A stretch of 64,000 nt of DNA from Pseudomonas sp. BGr12 (GTDB lineage: Bacteria; Pseudomonadota; Gammaproteobacteria; Pseudomonadales; Pseudomonadaceae): positions 3,910 to 67,909 of the forward strand of contig NZ_JALRNF010000039.1 of NCBI RefSeq assembly GCF_030272895.1. Direction: 5' to 3'. Made by a program: the position numbers and the translations under genes. The notes beneath the pieces are model-generated. The model ran no database searches. It was not told the origin of the DNA and saw nothing but the letters and a program-made list of their open reading frames with translations. Position 1 is the stretch's first letter. The number at the start of each line of letters is the position of its first letter. Below, piece by piece: positions 17,201 through 26,200 of this stretch.

Positions 17201-18564
17201 GCCTGGTAGTGCGCCTGGTCGAGGTCGGCGTAGGGCATGGCCTGGCACAGGCACTCGAACAAGGCCTGCTCCTGCCAGGGCTGGCAGCTGACCTCGGCGA
17301 CGATCTGCTGGGCCAGCACGTCCAGTGGCGCCCTGGGCACGTGCAGCAGGTCCAGCTCGCCGCGGCGCACGCAGTCGAGCAGCGCCGCGCATTCGATCAG
17401 GTCGTCCCGCGACAGGGGAAACAGACGGCCTTTGGGCGTGCCCTCGACCTGGTGGCCGGCGCGCCCGACCCGCTGCAGAAAGGCGGCGATCGAGCCAGGC
17501 GTGCCGATCTGGCAGACCAGTTCGACTTCGCCGATGTCGATGCCCAGTTCAAGCGAGGCGGTGGCCACCAGCACCTGCAACTCTCCGCGCTTGAGGCGCT
17601 GCTCGGCATCCAGGCGATGTTCCTTGGCCAGGCTGCCGTGGTGCGCGGCGACCGCGTGCAGGCCCAGGCGCTCGCTCAGGTGCCGGGTCAGGCGCTCGGC
17701 CAGGCGCCGGGTGTTGACGAACACCAGGGTGGTGCGGTGTTCGCGGGCCAGCGCTGCCAGGCGGTCATAGACCAGCTCCCAGACATCCGTGGCCATCACC
17801 GCAGCCAGCGGCACCGGCGGTACCTCCAGGGCCAGGTCGCGGGTGCGGGCATGGCCGATATCGACGATGGCACAGGTGCGTCCGCTGCCCATCAGAAAGT
17901 CCGCCACACGCTCCACCGGGCGTTGGGTCGCCGACAAGCCGATGCGCCGCAAGGGGCGGCCACACAGGGCCTGCAAACGCTCCAGGCTCAGCGCCAGGTG
18001 GCTGCCGCGCTTGTTGCCGGCCAGGGCATGGATCTCGTCGACGATCACCGTGTGCACGCTTGCAAGGCCCTGGCGCCCGGATTCCGAGCCCAGCAGCACA
18101 TACAACGACTCCGGCGTGGTCACCAGGATATGCGGCGCCTTGCGGCGCATGGCCGTGCGTTCCTTCTGCGTGGTGTCGCCGCTGCGCACCGCGGTGCGGA
18201 TGTCCAGCGCCTCGGCGCCGTGCTCGATCAGGGCTTCATTGATACCGGCCAAGGGCGCCTGCAGGTTGATCTGGATGTCGTTGGACAGCGCCTTGAGGGG
18301 CGAGACATAGACCACCTGGGTCTGGTCCGGCAGCTCGCCGCCGGCCAGGCCCTGCTCGAACAGTTCATCGAGAATCGCCAGGAAGGCGGTGAGGGTCTTG
18401 CCCGAACCGGTCGGTGCGGCCACCAGCAACGACTGGCCACGGCGAATCAACGGCCAGGCCCGGGCCTGGGCGGCCGTCACGGTGGCAAAGCGACGCTGGA
18501 ACCAGGCGCGTACGGCGGGGTGGAAGGCGTCCAGTGCCGGGTGGTTCAGGGCGGGCAGGTTCAT
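14272..18564 (-). CDS. lhr: ATP-dependent helicase Lhr (long form)
   Basis: A 1430-residue superfamily-2 helicase of the bacterial Lhr-type. N-terminal RecA domains hold Walker A APTGSGKT (about residue 50), VIVDEIHALAGNKRG (motif II), SATQRP (motif III) and QRVGRAGHQVEG (motif VI). The Lhr winged-helix and core domains follow, then the long Lhr-CTD typical of full-length bacterial proteins. Lhr translocates 3'-5' on single-stranded DNA and is linked to DNA repair; some homologs also carry uracil-DNA glycosylase activity in the CTD. It lies alone on the minus strand, 143 bp from the glutamate-synthase-like gene. Confidence 0.92.
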   Translation of the reverse strand: MNLPALNHPALDAFHPAVRAWFQRRFATVTAAQARAWPLIRRGQSLLVAAPTGSGKTLTAFLAILDELFEQGLAGGELPDQTQVVYVSPLKALSNDIQINLQAPLAGINEALIEHGAEALDIRTAVRSGDTTQKERTAMRRKAPHILVTTPESLYVLLGSESGRQGLASVHTVIVDEIHALAGNKRGSHLALSLERLQALCGRPLRRIGLSATQRPVERVADFLMGSGRTCAIVDIGHARTRDLALEVPPVPLAAVMATDVWELVYDRLAALAREHRTTLVFVNTRRLAERLTRHLSERLGLHAVAAHHGSLAKEHRLDAEQRLKRGELQVLVATASLELGIDIGEVELVCQIGTPGSIAAFLQRVGRAGHQVEGTPKGRLFPLSRDDLIECAALLDCVRRGELDLLHVPRAPLDVLAQQIVAEVSCQPWQEQALFECLCQAMPYADLDQAHYQALLRMLAEGFNGRQGVRSAYLHRDAVNASLRGRRGSQLTALTSGGTIPDNADYAVLLEPQGLNIGSVNEDFAVESIAGDIFQLGNTSYRILRVESGKVRVEDARGLPPSIPFWLGEAPGRSDELSFGVARLQGEIDRRLAESAGRLQPTLDWLQQEIGLDPGSAGQLLDYLSRTRQVLGALPSQSTLIMERFFDESGGTQLIIHTPFGSRINRAWGLALRKRFCRTFNFELQAAASEDAIVLSLSASHSFALDEVWRYLHSNTAESILVQALLDAPLFGVRWRWNAGTALALPRYVGGRKVAPQIQRMKSEDLIAAVFPDQIACLENLVGERQIPDHPLVEQTLDDCLHQAMDCDGWLALLRRIEQGQVSLISRDLPAPSPLAAAILNARPYTFLDDAPLEERRTQAVLNRRWSEVQSSDDLGALDPEAISAVRAEAWPAPSRCDEMHEALMSLACISQEEVQAHHDWQAWLTQLATAGRAVCLHLAAQPSLWLARERLMVLRAVYPQADMSPDVPPLPGFEHSVDSDTALVEVLRARLSGFGPLTLAQIAAPLGLPVNALEQALVRLETEGYVMRGYFSPGQQDLQWCERHLLARIHRYTVKRLRREIEPVSLQDFMRFLFDWQHLSPATRLQGPAAVSEVLERFEGYPAAASAWESDLLPSRIKDYSPRWLDESCRAGKHVWARLAPVAASSTLRSTPLVLLPRPRLNLWRAFGPALDSEHLSPRAQRVHTALGEHGALFFDELVQDAHLLPSELETALQELVAAGLVSADSFAGLRALITPASKRQGRSHRRGRGPLFGGMEDAGRWALLRKASAVDNRDESLEHIARTLLRRYGVICWRLLEREADWLPGWRELLRCYHRLEARGEIRGGRFISGLAGEQFALPEAVALLREVRRRAPDGALVALSASDPLNLVGTLLPGTKVPALSGNRLLYRDGVAVASLVAGKLHYEPQVDPQEQGEVRDRLIREPGLW

Positions 18565-18628
18565 GGGCTGTTTATGCGACCAACGGCGTGGGGTTGCAAG
18601 GGGCGTTCGTCAGGCGGTGGTGGCCTCC

Positions 18629-18700
18629 TGTGGGAGCGGGCTTGCCCCGCGATGCGTTGTGACGGACAGTCCTTGATCGCAGGGCAAGCCCGCTCCCACA
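18629..18700. repeat. REP pair between lhr and the Nudix gene
   Basis: Inverted REP copies (18629-18652 and 18675-18700) lie between two divergently transcribed genes. This is less usual than the 3' locations seen elsewhere in the window; the pair precedes the Nudix gene start by about 60 bp. Confidence 0.85.
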
Positions 18701-18761
18701 AGATTTGAAAGGCCTGCACCAACATGTGATCCTTGCCCGCTTTCCCCGTCACGAGCCTCCC

Positions 18762-19175
18762 ATGAGCAAAACCATCCGCATCGCCGCCGCCCTGCTGATC
18801 GATCCGCAAGGTCGCACCCTGCTGGTGCGCAAGCGCGGCACCAAGGCCTTCATGCAACCTGGCGGCAAGATCGAGGCCGCAGAGTCGCCGGTCAGCGCCC
18901 TGGCCCGTGAACTGTTCGAAGAACTGGGCCTGGTGATCGATCCGCAGGAGGCACGGCACCTGGGCCAGTTCAGTGCCCCGGCGGCCAACGAGCCGGGTTT
19001 CGAGGTCCAGGCCGAGCTGTTCCAGGTGCACACCGTGATGCCGGTCGAGCCCGCCGCGGAAATCGAAGAGGCGGTCTGGGTCTCGGCGCGCAAGCCGCTG
19101 AGCCTGGAGCTGGCGCCCTTGACCCGGGACTTGATTCTGCCCCTGTTTCGGACGTTAACTAAGTCCCCCGCCTGA
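18762..19175 (+). CDS. Nudix hydrolase
   Basis: A 137-residue cytoplasmic Nudix protein. The Nudix box is complete: G-x5-E-x7-REL-x-EE-LG at about residues 37-59 (GGKIEAAESP then ALARELFEELGL). These enzymes split nucleoside diphosphates linked to another group using Mg2+; here the substrate is unknown. ATG 18762 follows the promoter-side REP. The LysE-type gene begins 22 bp after the stop, so the two may form a short operon. Confidence 0.88.
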   Translation: MSKTIRIAAALLIDPQGRTLLVRKRGTKAFMQPGGKIEAAESPVSALARELFEELGLVIDPQEARHLGQFSAPAANEPGFEVQAELFQVHTVMPVEPAAEIEEAVWVSARKPLSLELAPLTRDLILPLFRTLTKSPA

Positions 19176-19197
19176 TCTCACTTGCAAAGGAATGCTG

Positions 19198-19836
19198 ATG
19201 ATCCCTGTTCACGAATGGCTGTTGTTTATCGGTGCCGCGCTGCTGATGGTCCTGACCCCGGGACCGAACATGATCTACCTGATCTCCCGCTCGATCTGCC
19301 AGGGACGCCTGGCGGGTGTCACCTCGTTACTGGGGGTGGTGGGCGGTTTCCTGGTGCACATGACCGCCGCGGCCGTCGGCCTGACCGCGCTGTTCATGGC
19401 CGTGCCCCTGGCCTACGACCTGCTCAAATGGGCCGGCGCCGGCTACCTGTTGTGGCTGGCCTGGCAGGCAGTCAAACCCGGTGCACGCTCACCGTTCGAG
19501 CCCCGTGAGCTGGCCCCGGACTCGCCGTCCCGGCTGGTGCTGATGGGTTTTCTGACCAGCTTGCTGAACCCCAAGGTGGCGGTGTTCTACCTGTCGGTGC
19601 TGCCGCAGTTCGTCTCCCCGGAAAACGGCTCGGTGCTGCTGCAGAGCCTGGCCCTGGGCCTGACCCAGATCGCCGTGAGCTTTTCCGTCAACCTGCTGAT
19701 CGCCCTGTTCGCCGCAGGCATCGCCGGCTGGTTCGTGCGTTACCCGCTGTGGATGGTGCTGCAGCGTTATGTCATGGGCTTCGTGCTTGCCGGCCTGGCG
19801 CTACGCCTGGTCCAGGAGCAACGCCGGACCATCTGA
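19198..19836 (+). CDS. LysE/RhtB family amino acid exporter
   Basis: Inner-membrane exporter of 212 residues with six hydrophobic segments. The N-terminal signature LMVLTPGPNMIYLISRSICQ and the middle TSLLNPKVAVFYLSVLPQFV are diagnostic of the LysE/RhtB family, which exports lysine, homoserine, threonine or related metabolites. I prefer ATG 19198 because AAAGG (19186-19190) is 7 bases ahead of it; ATG 19192 would leave almost no spacing. It converges with metR, with 3 bases between the stops. Confidence 0.85.
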   Translation: MIPVHEWLLFIGAALLMVLTPGPNMIYLISRSICQGRLAGVTSLLGVVGGFLVHMTAAAVGLTALFMAVPLAYDLLKWAGAGYLLWLAWQAVKPGARSPFEPRELAPDSPSRLVLMGFLTSLLNPKVAVFYLSVLPQFVSPENGSVLLQSLALGLTQIAVSFSVNLLIALFAAGIAGWFVRYPLWMVLQRYVMGFVLAGLALRLVQEQRRTI

Positions 19837-19839
19837 GGC

Positions 19840-20769
19840 TCAACGCACCGCGCTGACGCCGTCGAGGGTGGAGAAGGACGTGTCCTTGGCGGTCAGCAGG
19901 AAGTCGCGCATGTAGGGCGCATCGAGCATGTCGGTGCGCACCGCCGCGTACAGGGTGGCGAACAGGCCTTTCTCGCCCAGGCGCTTGCCCTTCACATAGC
20001 CGCGCGAGCTGTACTCGTGCAGGGCCCAGTGCGGCATGCCGCAGACGCCGCGGCCGCTGGCCACCAGCTGCATCATCATCACCGTCAGCTCCGCCGTGCG
20101 CACCTGCGCAGGCTCGACGTCGGCCGGCTCCAGGAAGCGGGTGAAGATGTCCAGGCGATCGCGCTCCACCGGGTAGGTAATCAAGGTTTCGCTGGCCAGG
20201 TCGTCGGGCACGATATAGGGCTTGCTGGCCAGAGGGTGCTGGTTGGCCACCGCCAGCATGGCTTCGTAGGTGAACAGCGGCACATAGGTCAGGCCGGGCA
20301 ACTCCAGCGGGTCGGAGGTCACCACCAGGTCCAGGTCGCCGCGGGCCAGCGCCGGCAGCGGGGCGAAGGCGAAGCCCGAGGCCAGGTCCAGTTCCACCTC
20401 TGGCCAGGCGTCGCGGAACTGGTCGATGGTCGGCATCAGCCACTGAAAACAGCTGTGGCATTCGATGGCCATGTGCAGGCGCCCGGCCGTACCGCCGGCG
20501 AGGCGGGCGATATCGCGTTCGGCCGTGCGCAGCAGGGGCAGGGTGGCGTCCGCCAGTTGCAGCAATCGCAGGCCGGCACTGGTGAAGCGGATCGGCTTGG
20601 TCTTGCGCATGAACAACTGCATGCCCAAGCGTTCTTCCAGTTCCTTGAACTGATGGGACAACGCCGACTGGGTCAGGTGCAGGCGCTCGGCGGCCTCGAC
20701 CAGACTGTCGGCCTCGCGCAGGGCATGCAGGGTTTTGAGGTGACGGATTTCCAGCACAGCGTTCTCCAT
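19840..20769 (-). CDS. metR: LysR-type activator of methionine synthesis MetR
   Basis: A 309-residue LysR regulator. An N-terminal winged helix (residues 1-60; SLVEAAERLHLTQSALSHQF, then KELEERLGMQLF) precedes an effector domain. The conserved MetR segment HSCFQWLMPTIDQFRD lies near residue 105. Homocysteine is the coactivator in enteric MetR. It is divergent from metE across 96 bp, the classic MetR/metE arrangement, and an inverted repeat between them fits a LysR box. The ATG at 20769 is taken rather than a TTG two codons upstream. Confidence 0.9.
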   Translation of the reverse strand: MENAVLEIRHLKTLHALREADSLVEAAERLHLTQSALSHQFKELEERLGMQLFMRKTKPIRFTSAGLRLLQLADATLPLLRTAERDIARLAGGTAGRLHMAIECHSCFQWLMPTIDQFRDAWPEVELDLASGFAFAPLPALARGDLDLVVTSDPLELPGLTYVPLFTYEAMLAVANQHPLASKPYIVPDDLASETLITYPVERDRLDIFTRFLEPADVEPAQVRTAELTVMMMQLVASGRGVCGMPHWALHEYSSRGYVKGKRLGEKGLFATLYAAVRTDMLDAPYMRDFLLTAKDTSFSTLDGVSAVR

Positions 20770-20798
20770 GAACAATTCTAAAGACGAACACGAATTTA

Positions 20799-20813
20799 TT
20801 GAGTTTGTCTCAA
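20799..20813. promoter_or_regulatory. putative MetR operator
   Basis: A perfect inverted repeat, TTGAG-N5-CTCAA, in the metR-metE intergenic region. It contains a T-N11-A core as expected for a LysR-type site. It is 53 bp upstream of metE and 30 bp upstream of metR, so one dimer site could serve both. Confidence 0.6.
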
Positions 20814-20865
20814 GTTACCCTGGCTGTCGACAATAGCCTCATCTTTTACAAGGAGCTCGATTGTC

Positions 20866-23175
20866 ATGGCACTGGCCCACAACCTCGGTTTTCCGCGCAT
20901 CGGCGCCGACCGCGAACTGAAAAAAGCCCAGGAAGCCTACTGGAAAGGCGACCTCGACCAGGCCGGTCTGCAGGCGGTAGGCCGTGAACTGCGTGCCCGT
21001 CATTGGCAACTGCAAAAAGACGCCGGTATCGAGTTGCTGCCGGTGGGCGATTTTGCCTGGTATGACCAGGTCCTGACTCACTCACTGACCTTCGGCGCGA
21101 TCCCCGAGCGCTTTGCCAAGGCCCTGGATGCCAACGGCCTGCCTACCCTCGACACCTTGTTCGCCATGGCCCGTGGCGCCACCACCTGCTGTGGCGGTGA
21201 GCACGGCCAGGCGCAATATGCGCAAGAGCTGACCAAGTGGTTCGACACCAACTACCACTACCTGGTCCCGGAGTTTTCCGCCGACCAGCGCTTTTTGCTC
21301 AGTTGGGAGCAACTGTTCGAGGAAGTCGCCGAAGCCCGCGCCCTCGGCCATGCGGTCAAGCCGGTGCTGATCGGCCCGCTGACCTACCTGTGGTTGGGCA
21401 AGGCCAAGGGCGGCGAGTTCGACAAGCTCGACCTGCTGGAGCGCCTGCTGCCGGTCTACGGCGAAATCCTCAGCCGCCTGTCGCGCCAGGGCGTGGAATG
21501 GGTGCAGATCGACGAGCCGATCCTCGCCCTGGACCTGCCCCAGGACTGGAAGAACGCCTTCGAGCGTGCCTACCACATCCTCCAGTACTCGCCCTTGAAG
21601 AAGCTGGTGGCGACCTATTTCGGTGGCCTGGAAGACAACCTTGGCCTGGCCGTGGGCCTGCCGGTAGACGGCCTGCACATCGACCTGGTACGTGCGCCCG
21701 AGCAATTGCCGACCGTGCTCGATCGCCTGCCGACCTACAAGGTGCTGTCCCTGGGCGTGGTCAATGGCCGCAACGTCTGGCGCTGTGACCTGGACCTGGC
21801 GCTGGAGCAACTGCAACTGGCCCGCCAGCGCTTCGGCGCCAACCTGTGGGTGGCCGGCTCCTGCTCGCTGCTGCACAGCCCCGTGGACCTGGCGCGGGAA
21901 GACAAGCTCGATACCGAGCTGAAGAGCTGGCTGGCGTTCGCCGTGCAAAAGTGCGAAGAGATCGCCGTATTGGGCAAGGCTGTCGACTCCCCGCACCTGC
22001 CGCTGGTGCAGAACGCCCTGGCCACAAGCCGCGCCGTGCAGCGCAGCCGCAGCGAGTCGCCGCGCATCCACAAGCCCGAGGTGCAAGCCCGTCTGGCCGC
22101 AGTGACTGCCGCCGACCGCCAGCGCCAGTCGGTCTTTGCCCAGCGCATCGAGGCGCAACGCCAGCGCCTGCAGTTGCCTGCGTTCCCGACCACCACCATC
22201 GGCTCGTTCCCGCAGACCTCGGCCATTCGTCTGGCACGCCAGGCCTACAAGCAAGGCAAGCTATCGGCCAACGACTACACCGATGCCATGTACAGTGAGA
22301 TCCGCCACGCCGTGCAGGTACAGGAGCAACTGGGCCTGGACGTGCTGGTGCACGGCGAAGCCGAGCGCAATGACATGGTCGAATACTTTGCCGAGCAACT
22401 GGACGGCTACCTGTTCACCCGCTTCGGCTGGGTGCAGAGCTATGGTTCGCGTTGCGTCAAACCAGCAATCATCTTCGGCGACCTGAGCCGTCCGCAACCC
22501 ATGACCGTGAGCTGGATCGAGTACGCCCAGCGCCAGACCCGCAAAGTCATGAAAGGTATGCTGACGGGCCCTGTGACCATGCTCATGTGGTCCTTCCCGC
22601 GCGAAGATGTGTCGCGCCAGACCCAGGCCGAGCAACTGGCCCTGGCCATTCGCGACGAAGTGCAGGACCTGGAGGCGGCGGGTATCAAGATCGTGCAGAT
22701 CGACGAAGCCGCCTTCCGCGAAGGCCTGCCCCTGCGCCGGGCACACTGGCAGGCTTACCTGGACTGGGCCGTGCAGGCCTTCCGCCTGTGCTCCAGCGGC
22801 GTGCGCGATGAAACCCAGATCCACACCCACATGTGCTACAGCGAGTTCAACGACGTGATCCAGGCCATCGCCGCCATGGACGCCGACGTGATCACCCTCG
22901 AGACCTCGCGCTCGGACATGGAGTTGCTGGAGGCGTTCGAGGCTTTCGACTACCCCAACGACATCGGTCCGGGAGTCTACGACATCCACTCGCCACGGGT
23001 GCCGGACACCGCCGAGATGGTCAAGTTGATGAGCAAGGCGGTGAAGCGCATTCCGGCCGAGCGCTTGTGGGTCAACCCTGACTGTGGCCTGAAGACCCGT
23101 GCGTGGCCTGAGACCGAGGCGGCCCTGGTGAACATGGTGGCGGCGGCGCGGCAACTGCGTAGCGCACTGGCCTGA
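20866..23175 (+). CDS. metE: cobalamin-independent methionine synthase MetE
   Basis: Cytoplasmic zinc enzyme of 769 residues that moves a methyl group from 5-methyltetrahydropteroyl-triglutamate to homocysteine, the last step of methionine synthesis. The N-terminal barrel begins [16 protein letters not shown]. The C-terminal catalytic barrel carries the zinc ligands in [10 protein letters not shown] (His and Cys) and NPDCGLKTR (Cys), plus the family sequence [13 protein letters not shown]. The length is normal. AAGGAG lies 11 bases before the ATG. Transcription is probably activated by the divergent MetR. Confidence 0.96.
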   Translation: MALAHNLGFPRIGADRELKKAQEAYWKGDLDQAGLQAVGRELRARHWQLQKDAGIELLPVGDFAWYDQVLTHSLTFGAIPERFAKALDANGLPTLDTLFAMARGATTCCGGEHGQAQYAQELTKWFDTNYHYLVPEFSADQRFLLSWEQLFEEVAEARALGHAVKPVLIGPLTYLWLGKAKGGEFDKLDLLERLLPVYGEILSRLSRQGVEWVQIDEPILALDLPQDWKNAFERAYHILQYSPLKKLVATYFGGLEDNLGLAVGLPVDGLHIDLVRAPEQLPTVLDRLPTYKVLSLGVVNGRNVWRCDLDLALEQLQLARQRFGANLWVAGSCSLLHSPVDLAREDKLDTELKSWLAFAVQKCEEIAVLGKAVDSPHLPLVQNALATSRAVQRSRSESPRIHKPEVQARLAAVTAADRQRQSVFAQRIEAQRQRLQLPAFPTTTIGSFPQTSAIRLARQAYKQGKLSANDYTDAMYSEIRHAVQVQEQLGLDVLVHGEAERNDMVEYFAEQLDGYLFTRFGWVQSYGSRCVKPAIIFGDLSRPQPMTVSWIEYAQRQTRKVMKGMLTGPVTMLMWSFPREDVSRQTQAEQLALAIRDEVQDLEAAGIKIVQIDEAAFREGLPLRRAHWQAYLDWAVQAFRLCSSGVRDETQIHTHMCYSEFNDVIQAIAAMDADVITLETSRSDMELLEAFEAFDYPNDIGPGVYDIHSPRVPDTAEMVKLMSKAVKRIPAERLWVNPDCGLKTRAWPETEAALVNMVAAARQLRSALA

Positions 23176-23178
23176 GAC

Positions 23179-23212
23179 AAACGACGGCGAGCTTGTGGGC
23201 TCGCCCTCGTTT
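23179..23212. terminator. stem-loop between metE and the toxin-like gene
   Basis: A 13-bp stem (AAACGA and GGCGAGC arms with one C-C mismatch, loop TTGTGG) follows the metE stop by 4 bases and lies 10 bases beyond the convergent gene's stop. There is no strong T run, so it may be a bidirectional weak terminator. Confidence 0.5.
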
Positions 23213-23222
23213 GAGCCAAGGT

Positions 23223-26200
23223 CTACAGGTCCGCGAAATACTGGTTTGCCACTTCTGCCCTGATCACCCCGCGCCAGATGTCATCCGGGGGGTTGCCGCC
23301 TCCGGTCTGGGTCTGTTGCCATTGCGGGCCCTTGAAGCGATCCTCCACCCGTTTGAGATGAGCGGCACTGAAGCGCTCGAACGGTGTATCAAGGTCGCGG
23401 TAGTGGAAGTGCGCATACCACAAGACAGGCTCGCCAGCCGATTTCAGGTCTACAACCTCATACTCCTGGAGATAGTCGCGGGTACGCAGCAACTGGCGGT
23501 TGTTCGGTCGCTGGATCCTGATCTGGCCATGAGTGAGGAGGTCGACCAGATAACCTGCATTGGGTTGCTGACTGGCCTTGATCTGAGCAACGAGCAACGC
23601 TGTACCTTCCTGACGCAGTAAGGTTGCCTGCTGGCGTAAATCAGCTGTATCGGTGAGTGTGCCGCCTAGCGCCTCGATACGATTGGCACAGCTTTCCAGA
23701 CTATTGGCCTTGATGGTCATCATGTCGTTGAGTTGATAGGGGCTGCTGGTCGGTTTGATGCTGGTGTGTACATTGCGACGGAAGCTGTCCAGATCCTTGA
23801 GCAACGCGGCGGCTGTTTGTTTGAGGTTGCGCAGCTCGTGTGGCCGAGCGGGGGGGGGAGTGATCAAGGGTCTCCAGCGTTCGCCAACCGGCTCGAATTG
23901 TCTGACAGCACCGCCGTCCGGGTTGTGCGCGGTGATGCGTGCAGGCGCGCTGCCTGTGGCGGGAGTGAAATCGCCAATATAGAAATTGCCATCCTCTACC
24001 TGAAACAGCCGTGGGCTGCTTCGCCCGCGGGAGGGGCGTGGCTGGCCGGGCAATCGCCGAATGTATTTTTCGGTCTGCAGGAGCAACTCATCGAGATTCT
24101 CATGTAGCTGCTTCAGGTAGTGCCCGTCGAACAGTTCGGGAAAACTGGCATGGGTGCTTTGCAGTTCCAGTTTGTACTGGCGGTACACGCGCAGGGCACT
24201 GTCTTGAATCGCTCGACGCTGTTCGGAGGAGGTGGTCACCTCATACATGTCTGCCAGGGTACCCTGGACTTGCGCCACGTCTTCTTCGATCGCATTCAAG
24301 CGCCGCAGGTAAAACTCGGCAATGACTGAAGTGTTGCCGTAGTGTTTTGCCGCAACCATCAGGTGCAAAGTGTTAAAGAGGATGAAAAGCGTGTTGTTCA
24401 AGCGCTTTTCCAGGCGTTGGTAGGCGTGTTTGAATATCTCGTGCCTGGCGAACTCCTGCAGATACTCCGCGTTGATGTCGAAATTGTCTCCCAGCCTGGT
24501 CAGTCGGTTCTCGAACTGCTGGTTGGCTTCAGCCACTGCCGTTTGGTAATTGTCGGCGTCCTGTATGTGCTCTGCCGCCTTCAGGCGCTCGGTAAAGTCG
24601 GACTTTATACTGTTCAGCCGTTGATTGAAGTCGGCAGCGCGCCTGCCTGGCCGAGGCGCAGGAAAGTCCAGGGCCTTGTACCAGTCGACCAATTGCAGCT
24701 TGTGTGCGGCCATCTGCGACTTTGCCTGGAGAACCGTCACCGATTCGCTGCGCAACCTGCGCAGCAAAGGCGCCTGATCGACCAGGTCGTCTACCTGGGC
24801 CAGTTGCAAGCGGAGGTTCACTGCCTTGTGCACGCTGCCCAGGGATTCGTCCCGGGCCAGTTCGATCAGGTGGTGCAGTCGATCACAGACGACTTTGGCG
24901 CTGCGTACTTTTTGTAGCATGCACAGTTGCTTGTCTGTCCGATTGGCGATTTTCAGTAGTTCATCCCAGCTAGTGAACGCGTTTTTTGCCGCATCGATAT
25001 CGGCCAGGCAGTTTGCTTTCATCTGCGTGCGCAGGGCCACTTGAGCGGCCGGAGCCGCCGCGTCGTATGCGATGAAGCTGGCGTTGGAGCGTTGCAGCGA
25101 AGTTTGCAGCCGGTTTTCGTCCTGCAGGCCCCGGGCTTTGAGCATGTGCTGGCGACGATACAAACGGTCCGTCCAGAAGCGCGGCAGCCTTTGGCGAATG
25201 GCGGCAGGCCAGTACGGGTCCAACTGCTCGGCCAGGTGACCGAGTGCTTGCCCTCCACCCGAACCGCCGCCGTGCAGATGGACGCCGTACAAGGCGAAGT
25301 GGGTATCCCACTGGCCCTGCTCATTCAGGGCGATGTTCCTTTTCCAGGTCTTGCGCGAGGTACCACGTAGACGCCAGGTGTGTTCCGTCTCCAGCCATTC
25401 CACCTGGCAAAGGCGGTCTTCGACCAGGATGAAGTCACCCTCGGCATGCCGGTAGACGCCGCGGTACTTGCCCTGCTTTGCGGGGCGCAGATCCTGCAAG
25501 TCCAATGGGAACGGGTATTCATAACCTGCGAAGCGCGCCAGGCGTTTGCTGGCGCTGGCCGTGCTCGACTTGGGCCCCGTACCCTGGCCGCCTTGCAGTG
25601 AATTCAGCTGGCGAAAACGGGTGAGTCGGCGCGCGGCGCTGCCTTTGACTACCAGGGTGGGCAGCACATCCATGGCCGCATCGATGAAGCACAACAGCGC
25701 TTGTTCCAATTCATCCATGGCGCGCCCTACCTGGCCATGTACCAGCGCCGAGGCGGCTCGGGCGCAAGCGTCGAACATGTCGTACACGCTGACTGCGGTA
25801 CCGATCAGCGGAACGAAGCCGATTGCCATCTTGATGTAGTTGAAGATCATGCCGCTCTGGTAGGCGAAATTCTCCAGCCATAACGTTTCGTTGGAGCGCG
25901 AGGTCAACCGATGGGCCTCCAATACCCTGCCTTCCTGGGCATTGAGCAGGGTCTGGGCCAATGAGATGTTCGACAGCCATGCCGAACCCAGGCCGATAAT
26001 GCCGGAAAAGCGTTTTTCGATGGCCTGGCGCATCCGCGACGCGTGGGAGGTGGGGTCGCCCTGCAAGGCACGACTGGTGAGGTAGTCGATTTCACCGCTC
26101 TGTTTGGTCGATTCATACAAGGCTTCGCGCGCTGACTCCAGTGAACTGAATTGGCGAATCAGCTTGCTGGGGTGGTCAGGGCAGTAGAGCACTGTAATGC

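Noticed and set aside
15748..18708. 986-residue open frame opposite lhr
   Set aside because: The other strand encodes all helicase motifs of Lhr; the antisense translation shows no domain.
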